Positions 8,181-16,832 of a stretch of 64,000 nt of DNA are shown piece after piece (within the stretch, counting starts at the first letter, position 1; each line of letters begins with the position of its first letter). Below the pieces are notes generated by a model. It was not told where the DNA came from, did not search any database, and saw nothing but the letters and a program-made list of their open reading frames with translations. The translations under genes were made by a program, and so were the position numbers. This DNA comes from Billgrantia ethanolica (GTDB lineage Bacteria > Pseudomonadota > Gammaproteobacteria > Pseudomonadales > Halomonadaceae): contig NZ_JABFTX010000004.1 of the NCBI RefSeq assembly GCF_021404305.1, positions 248,001 to 312,000 on the forward strand, read 5' to 3'.

Positions 8181-9854
8181 TCACCGCGTGATGCGCGTGG
8201 CGTTGATCTCCACCATGTCTTCCTCGAAGTCGCCGGGAATCTCGGCGTCGAAGGCCAGACCGTACTGCCAGGAGACGTGGTGGAAGCGTGAGGCGGCATA
8301 GTCGTCGTGCAGCGCCACGTTGAAGCTGTACTTGCGGTCGGTGGCGAGCGGCTTGTCGCCCTCCACGCCGGTACGCAGCGCGCGGGTCAGGTAGGCGGTC
8401 CATACGCCATTCTCCTCCATCGCCGTCATGACCACCGCTTCGCTCTCGGAGAGATGCCGCTGCTCGAGGATATAGCCGCTCTCGGTGAGCTCGGCACCGC
8501 TCTTGTAGCGCGCGATGTCGAGATAGACGCCACCCCCCAGCAGCTCGGTGATCTCCGCCTCGTCCTTGAGCTTGTCCCAGCCCCCCCGCGCCGCGCCGCG
8601 GCGACCGCGGATCTCGATCTCGCTGCGGCTCTCGCTGAGGTACTTGGTCACGCCGTTGAGCATGTCGAGGCGCTCGGCCAGCTCGCTCTGAGCCAGGGCT
8701 TCCGCTTCCGGCGCATCGGGCATGTAGGTGGAGTCGTGGTGACAGCTGGCCCAGCAGCCGCCGCGGTCGGCCATGTCCACCCGCTCGTCGGCAAAGCTGA
8801 CGGTGAGCTTCATGGGGTTGTCCGGGTCCATGCGGCCGCCGTCGACGAAGGGCAGCGGCGCGTGCTCGCCGGCTTCCCACTGGAAGCGCATGAACAGGTA
8901 GTCGTCATCGAAGGTGGCCTGCACGGTCATCGGAATGTGGCCGCGCTTGTCGCCCAGATCATAGGTCTCGATCTTCTCGGCGCTGGTGGCCAGCGCTCCG
9001 ATCTGCGCCTCTTCGCCCGCATGGCACCACACGCAGCGGTCGCCGAAGCTGAAGGCACGGCCGCCGCCGTGGGAGCTGCCGTCCTGGATCCACTCGATGG
9101 AGGCCTGACCGGGCAGGAACAGAGTCACGTCCAGCGCCGGCACGTCGGACCAGTCCAAGGTCGCGGCGATGTCACCCTCGGCCGCCACGGCTTCACCCAG
9201 CTCTTCGGCTTCCAGCGGCATGGCCGGCTCGCCGCGCTCCGGCAGATCGGTGACGGGCTCGTCGTGCTCGAAGCGGTAGGCCCACACCGGCGACTCGTCC
9301 CAGTCTGCGGGAAGCTCATGGGCGATACCCTGGTGGCATTCGATGCAGGTCTGGCCCTGCTCGAAGGCGCGCGCATGCTCGCGGGCGGCGCGCGGCGCCT
9401 GCTGTTCGAGGTCCATGGCCGACCAGTCGTGGCAGTTGCGGCACTCACGCGAGTCGGTGCGCAGCATGGAGCGCCACACATTCTCGGCCAGCTGCAGCCG
9501 CTTGCCTTCGAACTTCTCCTTGGTATTGATGGTGCCCAGCATCCAGTGCCACACCTCGCGGCTGGCCTCGATCTTGCGCACCATCTTCGGTCCCCAGGAG
9601 TCCGGCACGTGACAATCCGAGCAGGTGGCCCCGACCCCGGTGGCGTTCTGGTAGTGGGGCCGGTCCAGGTACTCCTCGTGCACCCAGCTCATCTCGTGGC
9701 ACGCCGTGCTGCAGAACTTCATGCTGTTGGTGGCTTCCATCACGGTGTTGAAACCGCCCCAGAACAGGATGCCGGCAACGAAGAACACCACGGCGGCACC
9801 CAACGATGCCCCCATGATGGTGATCCTGCGCCAGTTTCGTAGACGCTCCCCCAT
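8181..9854 (-). CDS. NapC/NirT-like multihaem cytochrome c with C-terminal haem-binding domain
   Basis: 557-aa membrane-anchored cytochrome. One N-terminal transmembrane helix (about residues 13-33) is followed by a NapC/NirT-type domain with haem motifs at Cys48-x3-Cys52-His, Cys78-x2-Cys81-His, Cys138-x2-Cys141-His and Cys170-x2-Cys173-His. Two more motifs follow in an added region: Cys274-x2-Cys277-His and Cys367-x3-Cys371-His. The C-terminal 300 residues resemble the ethylbenzene-dehydrogenase-type haem-binding domain. NapC/NirT proteins pass electrons from quinol to periplasmic reductases, so it may feed NirS. The two CX3CH motifs are unusual. GGGGAGAG supports the ATG at 9854. The gene lies 156 bases behind nirS. 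Confidence 0.87.
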   Translation of the reverse strand: MGERLRNWRRITIMGASLGAAVVFFVAGILFWGGFNTVMEATNSMKFCSTACHEMSWVHEEYLDRPHYQNATGVGATCSDCHVPDSWGPKMVRKIEASREVWHWMLGTINTKEKFEGKRLQLAENVWRSMLRTDSRECRNCHDWSAMDLEQQAPRAAREHARAFEQGQTCIECHQGIAHELPADWDESPVWAYRFEHDEPVTDLPERGEPAMPLEAEELGEAVAAEGDIAATLDWSDVPALDVTLFLPGQASIEWIQDGSSHGGGRAFSFGDRCVWCHAGEEAQIGALATSAEKIETYDLGDKRGHIPMTVQATFDDDYLFMRFQWEAGEHAPLPFVDGGRMDPDNPMKLTVSFADERVDMADRGGCWASCHHDSTYMPDAPEAEALAQSELAERLDMLNGVTKYLSESRSEIEIRGRRGAARGGWDKLKDEAEITELLGGGVYLDIARYKSGAELTESGYILEQRHLSESEAVVMTAMEENGVWTAYLTRALRTGVEGDKPLATDRKYSFNVALHDDYAASRFHHVSWQYGLAFDAEIPGDFEEDMVEINATRITR

Positions 9855-9977
9855 GATCTCGCTCTCCCCAAAATGTCGTGCCACGAGTCGTGCTTGTTGC
9901 TTATGCCTGCCTCCCGGTGGTGCCTGGGCTGTCGGCTTCTTCTGCAGGCGCTTCGCGCGAAGCGACTGAAGAAGAAG

Positions 9978-10001
9978 CCGGAGCGCCGCGGGGCGCTCCG
10001 G
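9978..10001 (-). terminator. Hairpin with T-rich tail after nirS
   Basis: Inverted repeat CCGGAGCGCC / GGCGCTCCGG with a 4-base loop just past the nirS stop. Read on the - strand it is followed by CTTCTTCTTC. It looks like a leaky terminator that would make nirS transcript more abundant than the downstream cytochrome genes. A second 16-base palindrome (9949-9964) lies next to it. Confidence 0.6.
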
Positions 10002-10010
10002 CCGGCGGGC

Positions 10011-11627
10011 TTAGCCGCGCTCGTACTTCTTCAGACGGTTGTAGACGTTGAACTTGCCGGTCGGCGTGTTCAGGTTCTCGATGACTTCCTTGACCTCGAG
10101 GGTCGCGTCGTCGAAGACCACGATGGCGCCATCGTCCTGGTGGCCACGGCCGCGGGCCCAGATGGAGACCCACACCTCGGTGCCGGACTGGTCGTACTCC
10201 ATGTGCACGGCCACCGCATCATGCTCGACGGGACGGTCGGCAACGTGGATCGGAGTCAGCTCGCGAGTCTCCTTGTCCATGACCATGATCCACTGGTTGA
10301 CGTCGGCCTCCGGGTGCATGGCCTGATCGATCCAGACGTGGGGCGAGTTCGGGTGGCTGCGCAGGAACAGGCCCGGGCCGTCGGTCTCCACGGTGCCGCA
10401 GATCTCCCAGGCATGCTCCGGATGGCCCTCGGGATCGGTGCCCCAGAAGGTCACCAGGCCCTCACCCAGGTGGGTGGTACCGGCCACCGGACCACACTCC
10501 GGGTCGATCCAGTTGGCACCCGGACCCGGGTGCGGGATCTGGCCGGTGTTGAGCAGGCCGACGAGCTTGCGCTCCACGGTATCGACGAAGGCCATCTTGT
10601 GGCTGAAGTTCGCCGCGATCATGAAGTAGCGACCGGTGGAGTCGAAAAAGCCGTCGTGCAGATACTCGGCAGACGCGATGTGGTCGATGCGCAGGTTGTC
10701 GATATCGCTGTAGTCGACCTGCCAGACCTGCCCGGTCTCCTTGACGTTGACCAGGAAGGAGGGCGCATGAGGCGTATCGTAGAGCGCCGCCACGCGGGCT
10801 TCGTGGACGTAGTTGCCCTCGGTGTCGTAGCCGCGAGTGGAGACGACCTTGAGCGGCTCCATGGTCTCGGCGTCGGCGATCACGAAGTGCGGGGGCCAGT
10901 AGCCGCCGCCGATGACGTACTTGTCCGCCCACTCGCCGTAGTGAGATACCGCCACGTCGCGGGCGTCGATGCCGATGAACACCTCGGCGGTCGCCTGGGG
11001 CGGGTCCATCCACAGGTCGATCTTGGTCAGACGACCGTCACGGCCCTGGACGTACCAGAAGCGGCCGTCGGAGCTCGACTTGGCCACGTGCACGGCATAG
11101 CCGGTCTCGGCCTCGGTGATCAGCTCCTTGGTGTCGCCGTCGATGATGCCCATGGCGCCACGGTCACGCAGGATGGTGACCATGAAGTTTTCCCAGTTGC
11201 GGTCGTGCTGGGGCTCGGTGGGCCACTCCTCCTGGGGCACCAGGATGCGCCAGGTCTCGCGGATGTCGGCAAGCGACATCTCCGGCGGCTCTTCCGGGGT
11301 CTGCTGGATGTACTTGGAGATCATGGTGATCTCCTCTTCGTCCAGGATGCCGTCGAAGTTGTTCATGCCGCCTTCGGTGCCCAGCGCGATGATGCTCTCC
11401 AGACGGCGCTGGCCCATCTCCTGGGTGTTTTCCGGCAGCAGATTGGGGCCGGTGGCGCCCTTGCGCAGGGTGCCGTGGCAGCCGGCGCAGCGCTGGAAGT
11501 AGATGGCGCTGGCGCGCTCCATTTCCTCGGCCGTCATTTCAGGGGCCGCGGCCTGGGCGGTACCCATCATCGCGGCCAATGGAAAGCTCAGGGCAAAGAT
11601 CCCCTTGGTCAATGCTCTCATGTGCAT
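10011..11627 (-). CDS. nirS: Cytochrome cd1 nitrite reductase NirS
   Basis: Periplasmic enzyme that reduces nitrite to nitric oxide. 538 aa with a signal peptide (about residues 1-27, cleavage after AQA), an N-terminal cytochrome c domain with Cys47-Ala-Gly-Cys50-His51, and the eight-bladed d1-haem propeller (for example YGEWADKYVIGGGYWPPHF and the SHPNSPHVWIDQAMHPEAD type segment near the C-terminus). ATG at 11627 is preceded by AGCGAGG; an alternative ATG lies two codons later. Haem d1 synthesis genes are not in the window. The promoter region upstream has Dnr-type boxes. Confidence 0.97.
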   Translation of the reverse strand: MHMRALTKGIFALSFPLAAMMGTAQAAAPEMTAEEMERASAIYFQRCAGCHGTLRKGATGPNLLPENTQEMGQRRLESIIALGTEGGMNNFDGILDEEEITMISKYIQQTPEEPPEMSLADIRETWRILVPQEEWPTEPQHDRNWENFMVTILRDRGAMGIIDGDTKELITEAETGYAVHVAKSSSDGRFWYVQGRDGRLTKIDLWMDPPQATAEVFIGIDARDVAVSHYGEWADKYVIGGGYWPPHFVIADAETMEPLKVVSTRGYDTEGNYVHEARVAALYDTPHAPSFLVNVKETGQVWQVDYSDIDNLRIDHIASAEYLHDGFFDSTGRYFMIAANFSHKMAFVDTVERKLVGLLNTGQIPHPGPGANWIDPECGPVAGTTHLGEGLVTFWGTDPEGHPEHAWEICGTVETDGPGLFLRSHPNSPHVWIDQAMHPEADVNQWIMVMDKETRELTPIHVADRPVEHDAVAVHMEYDQSGTEVWVSIWARGRGHQDDGAIVVFDDATLEVKEVIENLNTPTGKFNVYNRLKKYERG

Positions 11628-11739
11628 ATCGTGCCTCGCTTGGTTTCCCCTTCGGGTAGTGGCTGGCGGGTGCCCGGCATGACCCATTCTTCTCTACCGT
11701 TCGGCGACCATGCGCTTCAGCCACCCCCCACCTGACGCC

Positions 11740-11746
11740 ATTAGTA
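11740..11746 (-). promoter_or_regulatory. Possible -10 element of the nirS promoter
   Basis: On the - strand this reads TACTAAT. It lies where a -10 would be expected if the Dnr-type box centred at 11775.5 is at about -41.5, giving a start near 11733-11734 and a leader of about 107 bases before nirS. Position fit is good, the match to TATAAT is moderate. Confidence 0.4.
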
Positions 11747-11768
11747 GCAGGTTTGACTTTTGGCTCAC

Positions 11769-11782
11769 TTGACCACTGTCAA
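11769..11782. promoter_or_regulatory. Dnr/FNR-type box, nirS promoter (proximal)
   Basis: TTGACCACTGTCAA, a perfect TTGAC-N4-GTCAA palindrome. It matches the recognition pattern of Dnr/Nnr/FNR regulators, and the regulator gene next to it carries the matching E-x-x-S-R recognition helix. Its distance from the -10-like element fits a class II activator site. Confidence 0.85.
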
Positions 11783-11798
11783 TAGATGCATTCTGGAG

Positions 11799-11812
11799 TT
11801 GACTTATGTCAG
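11799..11812. promoter_or_regulatory. Dnr/FNR-type box, nirS promoter (distal)
   Basis: TTGACTTATGTCAG, one mismatch from the palindrome of the proximal box. The two centres are exactly 30 bases apart, about three helical turns, so both would face the same side of the DNA. It could also be read in the other direction, but no + strand gene lies downstream. Confidence 0.65.
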
Positions 11813-11898
11813 AAGAGGGGCGAAATAACCGTCGGCAGACATGCAACGACCCGCTGGGCGGGCCATTCCGCAGATGTCATGCGTGGCGGATGTCTGCA

Positions 11899-12678
11899 TC
11901 AACGACAGGGGCGCATTGCTGCGGTTCGCTGCCCCTGCGCCACGCTTGGCAGCGGCGAGAGCAGCTCCTCCTCATCGGTATTGGCAAAGCGGCGCAGGGC
12001 GGCGATGTCCTCGACATGTACGCAGTTGCGCTCGCAGCTCACCCCGACCTCCTTGAGCCGAGCCATGGCCCGCGAGAAGCTCTCCGGTTTCATCCCCAGC
12101 CGGCCGGCGATGAGCAGCTTGTCGCAGGGCAGGCAAACGGTGGCCTGATTGGTTTCGCAAGGGCACAGGGAAACGATGAAGGCCGCCAGTCGCTGGTAGG
12201 TCGGCTGGTTGGTCAACTGGTCGAGCTGACGCACCAGATAGCGCAGCATGCCCGTCAGGTTGGCGAGCAGATTGAGCGTCAAGCCGTGGTTGCGCTCCAG
12301 GGTGGTGAGAAAGTGATCGGCTGTGAACACCAGCAGACGGGCGTCCTCGGCAACGGCGGCGTTGACCGGAAATCCCAGGCGGTCGAACATCGCCGCCTCG
12401 GCAAAGGACTCGCCGCGGGTGAACAGCCCCACCATGCATTCGTTACCGTCGGGACTCTCGCGAAACAGCTTGACCCAGCCGCTCAGCACCACATAGAAAC
12501 GGTCCGCCGGCTCGCCGGCACTGAACAGCAGCGTGCCGCGACGATAGCTGCGCTCCAGGGCGCCGTCGGTGAGCAGCGCCAGGGTCTCGTCGCCGAGCCC
12601 CGAGAACAGCGGCACCTGCCTGACGGCCTGCAGGGCCTCACGACTCAGCGGCGATTTCATCGGTTTCTCCTTCATCAT
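11899..12678 (-). CDS. Crp/FNR-family regulator, Dnr-like
   Basis: Transcription factor of the Dnr/FNR group, probably activating nirS in response to nitric oxide or low oxygen. 259 aa: cyclic-nucleotide-binding-type beta-roll (about residues 22-125), long dimer helix, and helix-turn-helix (about 184-215) with recognition helix PESFSRAMARL, which has the E-x-x-S-R pattern that reads TTGA half-sites. There is no N-terminal FNR iron-sulphur cysteine cluster. Instead six cysteines surround the DNA-binding domain: 172, 174, 182, 185, 215 and 219. The ATG at 12678 has AGGAG upstream; ATG at 12660 with its own AAGGAG is equally possible. The gene is 11 bases behind ccmI, so it may be expressed with the ccm genes. 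Confidence 0.88.
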   Translation of the reverse strand: MMKEKPMKSPLSREALQAVRQVPLFSGLGDETLALLTDGALERSYRRGTLLFSAGEPADRFYVVLSGWVKLFRESPDGNECMVGLFTRGESFAEAAMFDRLGFPVNAAVAEDARLLVFTADHFLTTLERNHGLTLNLLANLTGMLRYLVRQLDQLTNQPTYQRLAAFIVSLCPCETNQATVCLPCDKLLIAGRLGMKPESFSRAMARLKEVGVSCERNCVHVEDIAALRRFANTDEEELLSPLPSVAQGQRTAAMRPCR

Positions 12679-12689
12679 GGCATCTCCTG

Positions 12690-13583
12690 TCAGCCTTCCG
12701 TGGTGGTCTGCGCCACCTGGGCCAGGTTGCCGCGAATGATCTCGGCTTCCGGCGAGTCCGGCGGCAACAGGCCGAGCAGGCGCTCCCAGTAGCCGCGAGC
12801 AGTCGTCATTTCCTCCTCCAGGAAGGCCCATGAGCCGGCCAACCACAGCCCCTGGGCATGGTAGGGGTCGATTTCCAGGGCCCGCTCGATCAGCCGCAGC
12901 GGTTCACCGCTCAGGCCCCCCTGGCGCTCGGCCATGACGTCGGCATAGCGCGTGAGCAGATCGGGATCGCCGTCGCCGCCGTGGGCCATGGCCTCGCGAA
13001 AGGCGCGTTCGGCGGCATCCAGGTCATCGAGGAAGACCAGGGTACGGCCCAGCAGCACCCAGCTCTCGACGTCGTCCGGCTCCTGGGCCAGGCGGCCCTG
13101 GAGCTGCTGCGCCATCAGCTGGAACTGGCGGCGCAGCTCGGCTTCGGTGGCTGCGGTCGGCTCGGCGACCGCCGTCTCGCCGGCGGGGTGCTGGGTGGCG
13201 AAGACCTCCTCGGCGTGCCCCACCGTCAGGTAGATGCCGATCGCCATGAACGGCAGCACGGCAATGCTGACGATGGCGGCGGCGCCCACCGCGCGCCCGC
13301 CCCCACGCTGTGCGGCAGCGGGTGTTTCATCGGGCTCGATGGCACCGCTGTCAAGCAGTTCGCGCTCCAGGTCGGCCACGGCCGTGGCGTACTGGGCCTG
13401 GGTCAGGGTGCCCGCGGCCAGGTCTTGATCCAGTTCGTGAACTCGGTCGCGATGCACGCTGGCATTGACCGCCCGGCGCGACGGCAGCGTCTCTCGCCGT
13501 GGCGCGCGCAGCAGCGGATAGAGCACGAACGCCAGCGCCAGAACGCAGAGCAGCAGGGCAAAGAGCAGAAACAATCCGTTCAT
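12690..13583 (-). CDS. ccmI: CcmI, cytochrome c biogenesis protein
   Basis: Membrane-bound apocytochrome c chaperone of the system I haem lyase. 297 aa: N-terminal transmembrane helix (MNGLFLLF onward), a Leu/Arg-rich coiled region with HRDRVHELDQDLAAG, a second transmembrane helix (about 105-125), then a periplasmic TPR domain (AAERAFREAM, LDPYHAQGLWLAG-like repeats). ATG at 13583 follows GGAGGATGAG; the upstream open frame is antisense to nothing useful and lacks family similarity. It lies 14 bases behind ccmH. Confidence 0.9.
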   Translation of the reverse strand: MNGLFLLFALLLCVLALAFVLYPLLRAPRRETLPSRRAVNASVHRDRVHELDQDLAAGTLTQAQYATAVADLERELLDSGAIEPDETPAAAQRGGGRAVGAAAIVSIAVLPFMAIGIYLTVGHAEEVFATQHPAGETAVAEPTAATEAELRRQFQLMAQQLQGRLAQEPDDVESWVLLGRTLVFLDDLDAAERAFREAMAHGGDGDPDLLTRYADVMAERQGGLSGEPLRLIERALEIDPYHAQGLWLAGSWAFLEEEMTTARGYWERLLGLLPPDSPEAEIIRGNLAQVAQTTTEG

Positions 13584-13597
13584 CTCATCCTCCGGGA

Positions 13598-14065
13598 TCA
13601 GGCGTCGTGGTGCAGCCGTTCGAGCACGGCGCGCTCCTGCTCGGTGAAGTCGGGGCGCTCGGCCATGCCTCGCCGCCCGACAACGAGGCGCCACCACACC
13701 AGGGCGCCGCCGAACATGAGCAGGAAGGGGCTCGCCCACAGCAGCCAGGTGTTGGCCTGCAGCGGCGGCCGGTAGCGCACGTAGTCGCCATAGCGCTGGA
13801 CCATGAACTCGACGATGGCGTCGGCATCGTGACCGGCCAGGGTCATGTCGTAGACCCGTCGACGCATGTCGGCGGCCAGCTCGGCGTTGGATTCATGTAT
13901 GGTCTCGCTCTGGCACACCGTGCAGCGCAGTTCGCGCACCAGGGTGTCGTACTGGCGCTTCTGGGCTTCGTTGTCGAATTCGATCGGCTGGCCGATGGCC
14001 AGGGCCATGGCGAGACCGGCGGGCGCCAACCAGGCGGTCAGTAGCAATAGCATGTGTCGGATCAT
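13598..14065 (-). CDS. ccmH: CcmH, cytochrome c biogenesis thiol protein
   Basis: Periplasmic, membrane-anchored thiol-disulphide protein that reduces or holds apocytochrome c before haem ligation. 155 aa with a signal peptide, the family motif LRCTVCQ carrying the two redox cysteines, and a C-terminal transmembrane helix (LLWASPFLLMFGGALVWW). It overlaps ccmG by 4 bases (ATGA). Confidence 0.94.
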   Translation of the reverse strand: MIRHMLLLLTAWLAPAGLAMALAIGQPIEFDNEAQKRQYDTLVRELRCTVCQSETIHESNAELAADMRRRVYDMTLAGHDADAIVEFMVQRYGDYVRYRPPLQANTWLLWASPFLLMFGGALVWWRLVVGRRGMAERPDFTEQERAVLERLHHDA

Positions 14066-14643
14066 GATTGCGCCACCCTCCTCGCCTCGTTCTTACGCTG
14101 CTGCTCGGCTCTCAGTTGCTCGGTTCTCAGCTTCTCGACCAGCGGCAGCACCTCGTCGAGCAGCAGCTGGCGGGAGAGCGGGCCGATGCGCTTGTAGCGA
14201 ATCACCCCTTCGGCATCGAGCACGTAGGTTTCCGGCGTGGCGTAGACGCCCCAGTCGATGCCGGCATCGCCGCGGGGGTCGTAGGCAATGGTGCGATAGG
14301 GGTTGCCACTGACGGCGAGATAGCGCACCGCCGCATCCCGCTCATCGCGGTAGTTGAAGGCGTGAATGGGAATGCCGCCCTGGGCCAGCTCCATCAGCAG
14401 CGGCTTCTCGGAGCGGCAGGTGCTGCACCAGGTGGCCCAGACGTTGACCAGCGCCACCTCACCGATGAAGTCCTGCTCGGTGACCAGGCGCTCGGCGTCT
14501 TCCAGTGCTTCGAGAGCGAAGGCCGGCGCCGGTTTGCCCACCAGGGGAGAGGGCAAATCGCGGGAGTTCATGCCAAGCCCCACGAACAGCAGACCGAGCA
14601 GGGCAAAGGTGGCGACCAGCGGCAGTATCAGGCGAAGTTTCAT
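14062..14643 (-). CDS. ccmG: CcmG/DsbE thioredoxin-like protein
   Basis: Membrane-anchored periplasmic thioredoxin that keeps apocytochrome haem-binding cysteines reduced. 193 aa: N-terminal membrane anchor, then the thioredoxin fold with active site WATWCSTCRSEKP; the intervening dipeptide is Ser-Thr rather than the more usual Pro-Thr. A charged Gln/Glu/Arg tail ends the protein. The ATG at 14643 overlaps the ccmF stop by one base. Confidence 0.94.
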   Translation of the reverse strand: MKLRLILPLVATFALLGLLFVGLGMNSRDLPSPLVGKPAPAFALEALEDAERLVTEQDFIGEVALVNVWATWCSTCRSEKPLLMELAQGGIPIHAFNYRDERDAAVRYLAVSGNPYRTIAYDPRGDAGIDWGVYATPETYVLDAEGVIRYKRIGPLSRQLLLDEVLPLVEKLRTEQLRAEQQRKNEARRVAQS

Positions 14644-16646
14644 CAGCCGGTCGCCTCCTGCGCTCGTGCAGTGACCTCGTCCGACCGACGCTGCGGCCTG
14701 ACCACGCGGTTTCTGGCCAGACGGTAGCGCTTGTCGCAGGCCGCCAGCAGGCCACCCAGCGAGAGCAGAATCGCGCCGGACCACATCCAGAACATGTAGG
14801 GCTTGTAGTAGAGCCGGAAGCTCCAGGCATCGCCCACCAGCCGCTCGCCCAGCGAGACGTAGACGTCGCGGGTCGGCGCACGATGCAGCGAGGCCTGATT
14901 CATGGGGTTCTGGGGCTGGGTGTCGTAGTAGCGGCGTTGGGGCAGCAGCGTCGCCACCAGCCTGCCGTTATGCTGCACCTCGACCACTGCCTGATCCGCA
15001 TCCCAGTTGGGGCCGCGCACGGTTTCCATGCGCAGCAAGGTGAAGTCGAAGCCTGCCGCCGAAGCACTCTGCCCCGGCTGCATGCGCACGTCGCGCTCGA
15101 CCTCGTAAGTGTTAACCATGGCGATGGCCACCACGATCAGGGCCAGGCCGATGTGGGCCAGGTGCATACCCAGGAAGCTCGGCCGCATGACCTTGCGCAG
15201 CCGCGCCGGCAGAGGTTGGCGCGCCGAGCCCATGCGCTTGTGCATGTCCAGCAGCGCGGTGAGCACGATCCAGGTGGCCAGCATCAGCGACAGTGCCGTC
15301 ATGGGGCGCCAGGCGCCCAGGGTCAGCGGCCACAGCCCGCCGCCCACCACGCTGACCGCCAGCACCCAGCGCAGCTGGCGGAAGGTCTCGCCGGGATTGG
15401 CCTGCTTCCACATCACCGACGGGCCGAGGCCCATCAGCAACAGCAGCGGCAGCATCACCGGCGCGAACACGGTATCGAAGTAGGGCGGGCCCACCGAGAT
15501 CTTGCCCAGCCCGAGGGCATCCAGCGCCAGCGGGTAGAGCGTACCGATGAAGACCGCGGTGCAGGCCACCGTCAGCAGCACGTTGTTGGCCAGCAGCAAG
15601 GATTCGCGGGAGTACCAGCCGAAGGCCCCGCCAAGCCCCACCCTGGGCGCCCGCCAGGCATAGACGGTCAGCGAACCGAGCAGGGTGAGGGTGAGCATGC
15701 CGAGGATGAACACTCCACGCTCCGGATCGGTGGCGAAGGCGTGCACCGAGGTGATGACTCCCGAGCGCACGATGAAGGCGCCGAGTATCGTCAGGGCGAA
15801 GGTGATGATCGCCAGCATCAGGGTCCAGACCTTGAAGCCGCCGCGCTTCTCGGTCACCGCCAGGGAGTGGATCAGCGCCGTGGCGGTGAGCCAGGGCAGG
15901 AAGGAGGCGTTCTCCACCGGATCCCAGAACCACCAGCCGCCCCAGCCCAGCTCGTAGTAGGCCCACCAGGAGCCCACCGCGATGCCCAGCGTCAGAAACA
16001 CCCAGGCCACCGTGGTCCAGGGCCGCGACCAGCGCGCCCAGGCGGCATCGAGGCGACCACCGAGCAGGGCAGCCATGGCAAAGGCGAAGACCACCGCCAT
16101 GCCCACATAGCCCATGTAGAGCAGCGGCGGGTGAAGAATCATGCCCGGATCCTGCAGGAGCGGGTTCATGCCGCGCCCATCCACCGGACCCGGCACGACG
16201 CGTTCGAACGGATTGGAGGTGAAGATAGTGAAGGCAATGAAGCCGACACAGACCATGCCCAGCACCGCCAGCACCCGTGCCAGCATCTCCCGGGGCAGCG
16301 ACTGGCTGAAGTAGGCCACGGCGGCGCCCCACGCGCCCAGGGTGAAGACCCACAGCAGCAGCGAGCCCTCATGGCCGCCCCACACCGCGGTGACCTTGTA
16401 GATCAGCGGCTGGGTGAGGCTGGAGTGGCTGGCCACGTAGCGCACCGTGAAGTCGTCGACCACGAAGGCCCAGGTGAGCACCGCCAGCGAAAGTGAGAGG
16501 AAGACGAACTGGCCGGTGGCCAGGAAGCGACCGGTGCGCATCAGCCGGGCGTTACCGAGCTGGGCGCCCACCAGGGGCAGCACACTCTGAGCCAGCGCCA
16601 GACACAGCGCCAGGATAAGGGCAAAATTTCCGAGTTCCGCCACCAT
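14643..16646 (-). CDS. ccmF: CcmF, haem lyase subunit
   Basis: Large polytopic inner-membrane protein that attaches haem to apocytochromes c. 667 aa with about 14-15 transmembrane helices and the Trp-rich WWD segment (GWGGWWFWDPVENASF) that marks the haem-handling family. GGGAGGTG precedes ATG 16646. It is the first gene of the - strand run; ccmA to ccmE are not in this window and must be elsewhere if system I is complete. Confidence 0.96.
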   Translation of the reverse strand: MVAELGNFALILALCLALAQSVLPLVGAQLGNARLMRTGRFLATGQFVFLSLSLAVLTWAFVVDDFTVRYVASHSSLTQPLIYKVTAVWGGHEGSLLLWVFTLGAWGAAVAYFSQSLPREMLARVLAVLGMVCVGFIAFTIFTSNPFERVVPGPVDGRGMNPLLQDPGMILHPPLLYMGYVGMAVVFAFAMAALLGGRLDAAWARWSRPWTTVAWVFLTLGIAVGSWWAYYELGWGGWWFWDPVENASFLPWLTATALIHSLAVTEKRGGFKVWTLMLAIITFALTILGAFIVRSGVITSVHAFATDPERGVFILGMLTLTLLGSLTVYAWRAPRVGLGGAFGWYSRESLLLANNVLLTVACTAVFIGTLYPLALDALGLGKISVGPPYFDTVFAPVMLPLLLLMGLGPSVMWKQANPGETFRQLRWVLAVSVVGGGLWPLTLGAWRPMTALSLMLATWIVLTALLDMHKRMGSARQPLPARLRKVMRPSFLGMHLAHIGLALIVVAIAMVNTYEVERDVRMQPGQSASAAGFDFTLLRMETVRGPNWDADQAVVEVQHNGRLVATLLPQRRYYDTQPQNPMNQASLHRAPTRDVYVSLGERLVGDAWSFRLYYKPYMFWMWSGAILLSLGGLLAACDKRYRLARNRVVRPQRRSDEVTARAQEATG

Positions 16647-16832
16647 GGGCCGGCACCTCCCGCTTTCCCCGGTGCCGAAGAGCAGCGCGGCGACCGGTCA
16701 CTGACGAACGTGAGTGGTCGAGACGAACGGGATGAAAAGCTGAGAGCGGGCGCGCCTCGACCGGCATGAGAGGAATGGTCCGACCAATGGCGTTAAATAT
16801 CCATACGCAATACTTCTTTTCACGGTGGGGTT

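Noticed and set aside
9949..9964. 16-base palindrome CGCTTCGCGCGAAGCG between nirS and the multihaem cytochrome gene
   Set aside because: No T-run or regulator context; reported only beside the nearby terminator.
14505..16496. 663-codon + strand open frame over ccmF
   Set aside because: Antisense shadow of ccmF; His/Gln/Arg-rich, no domain.
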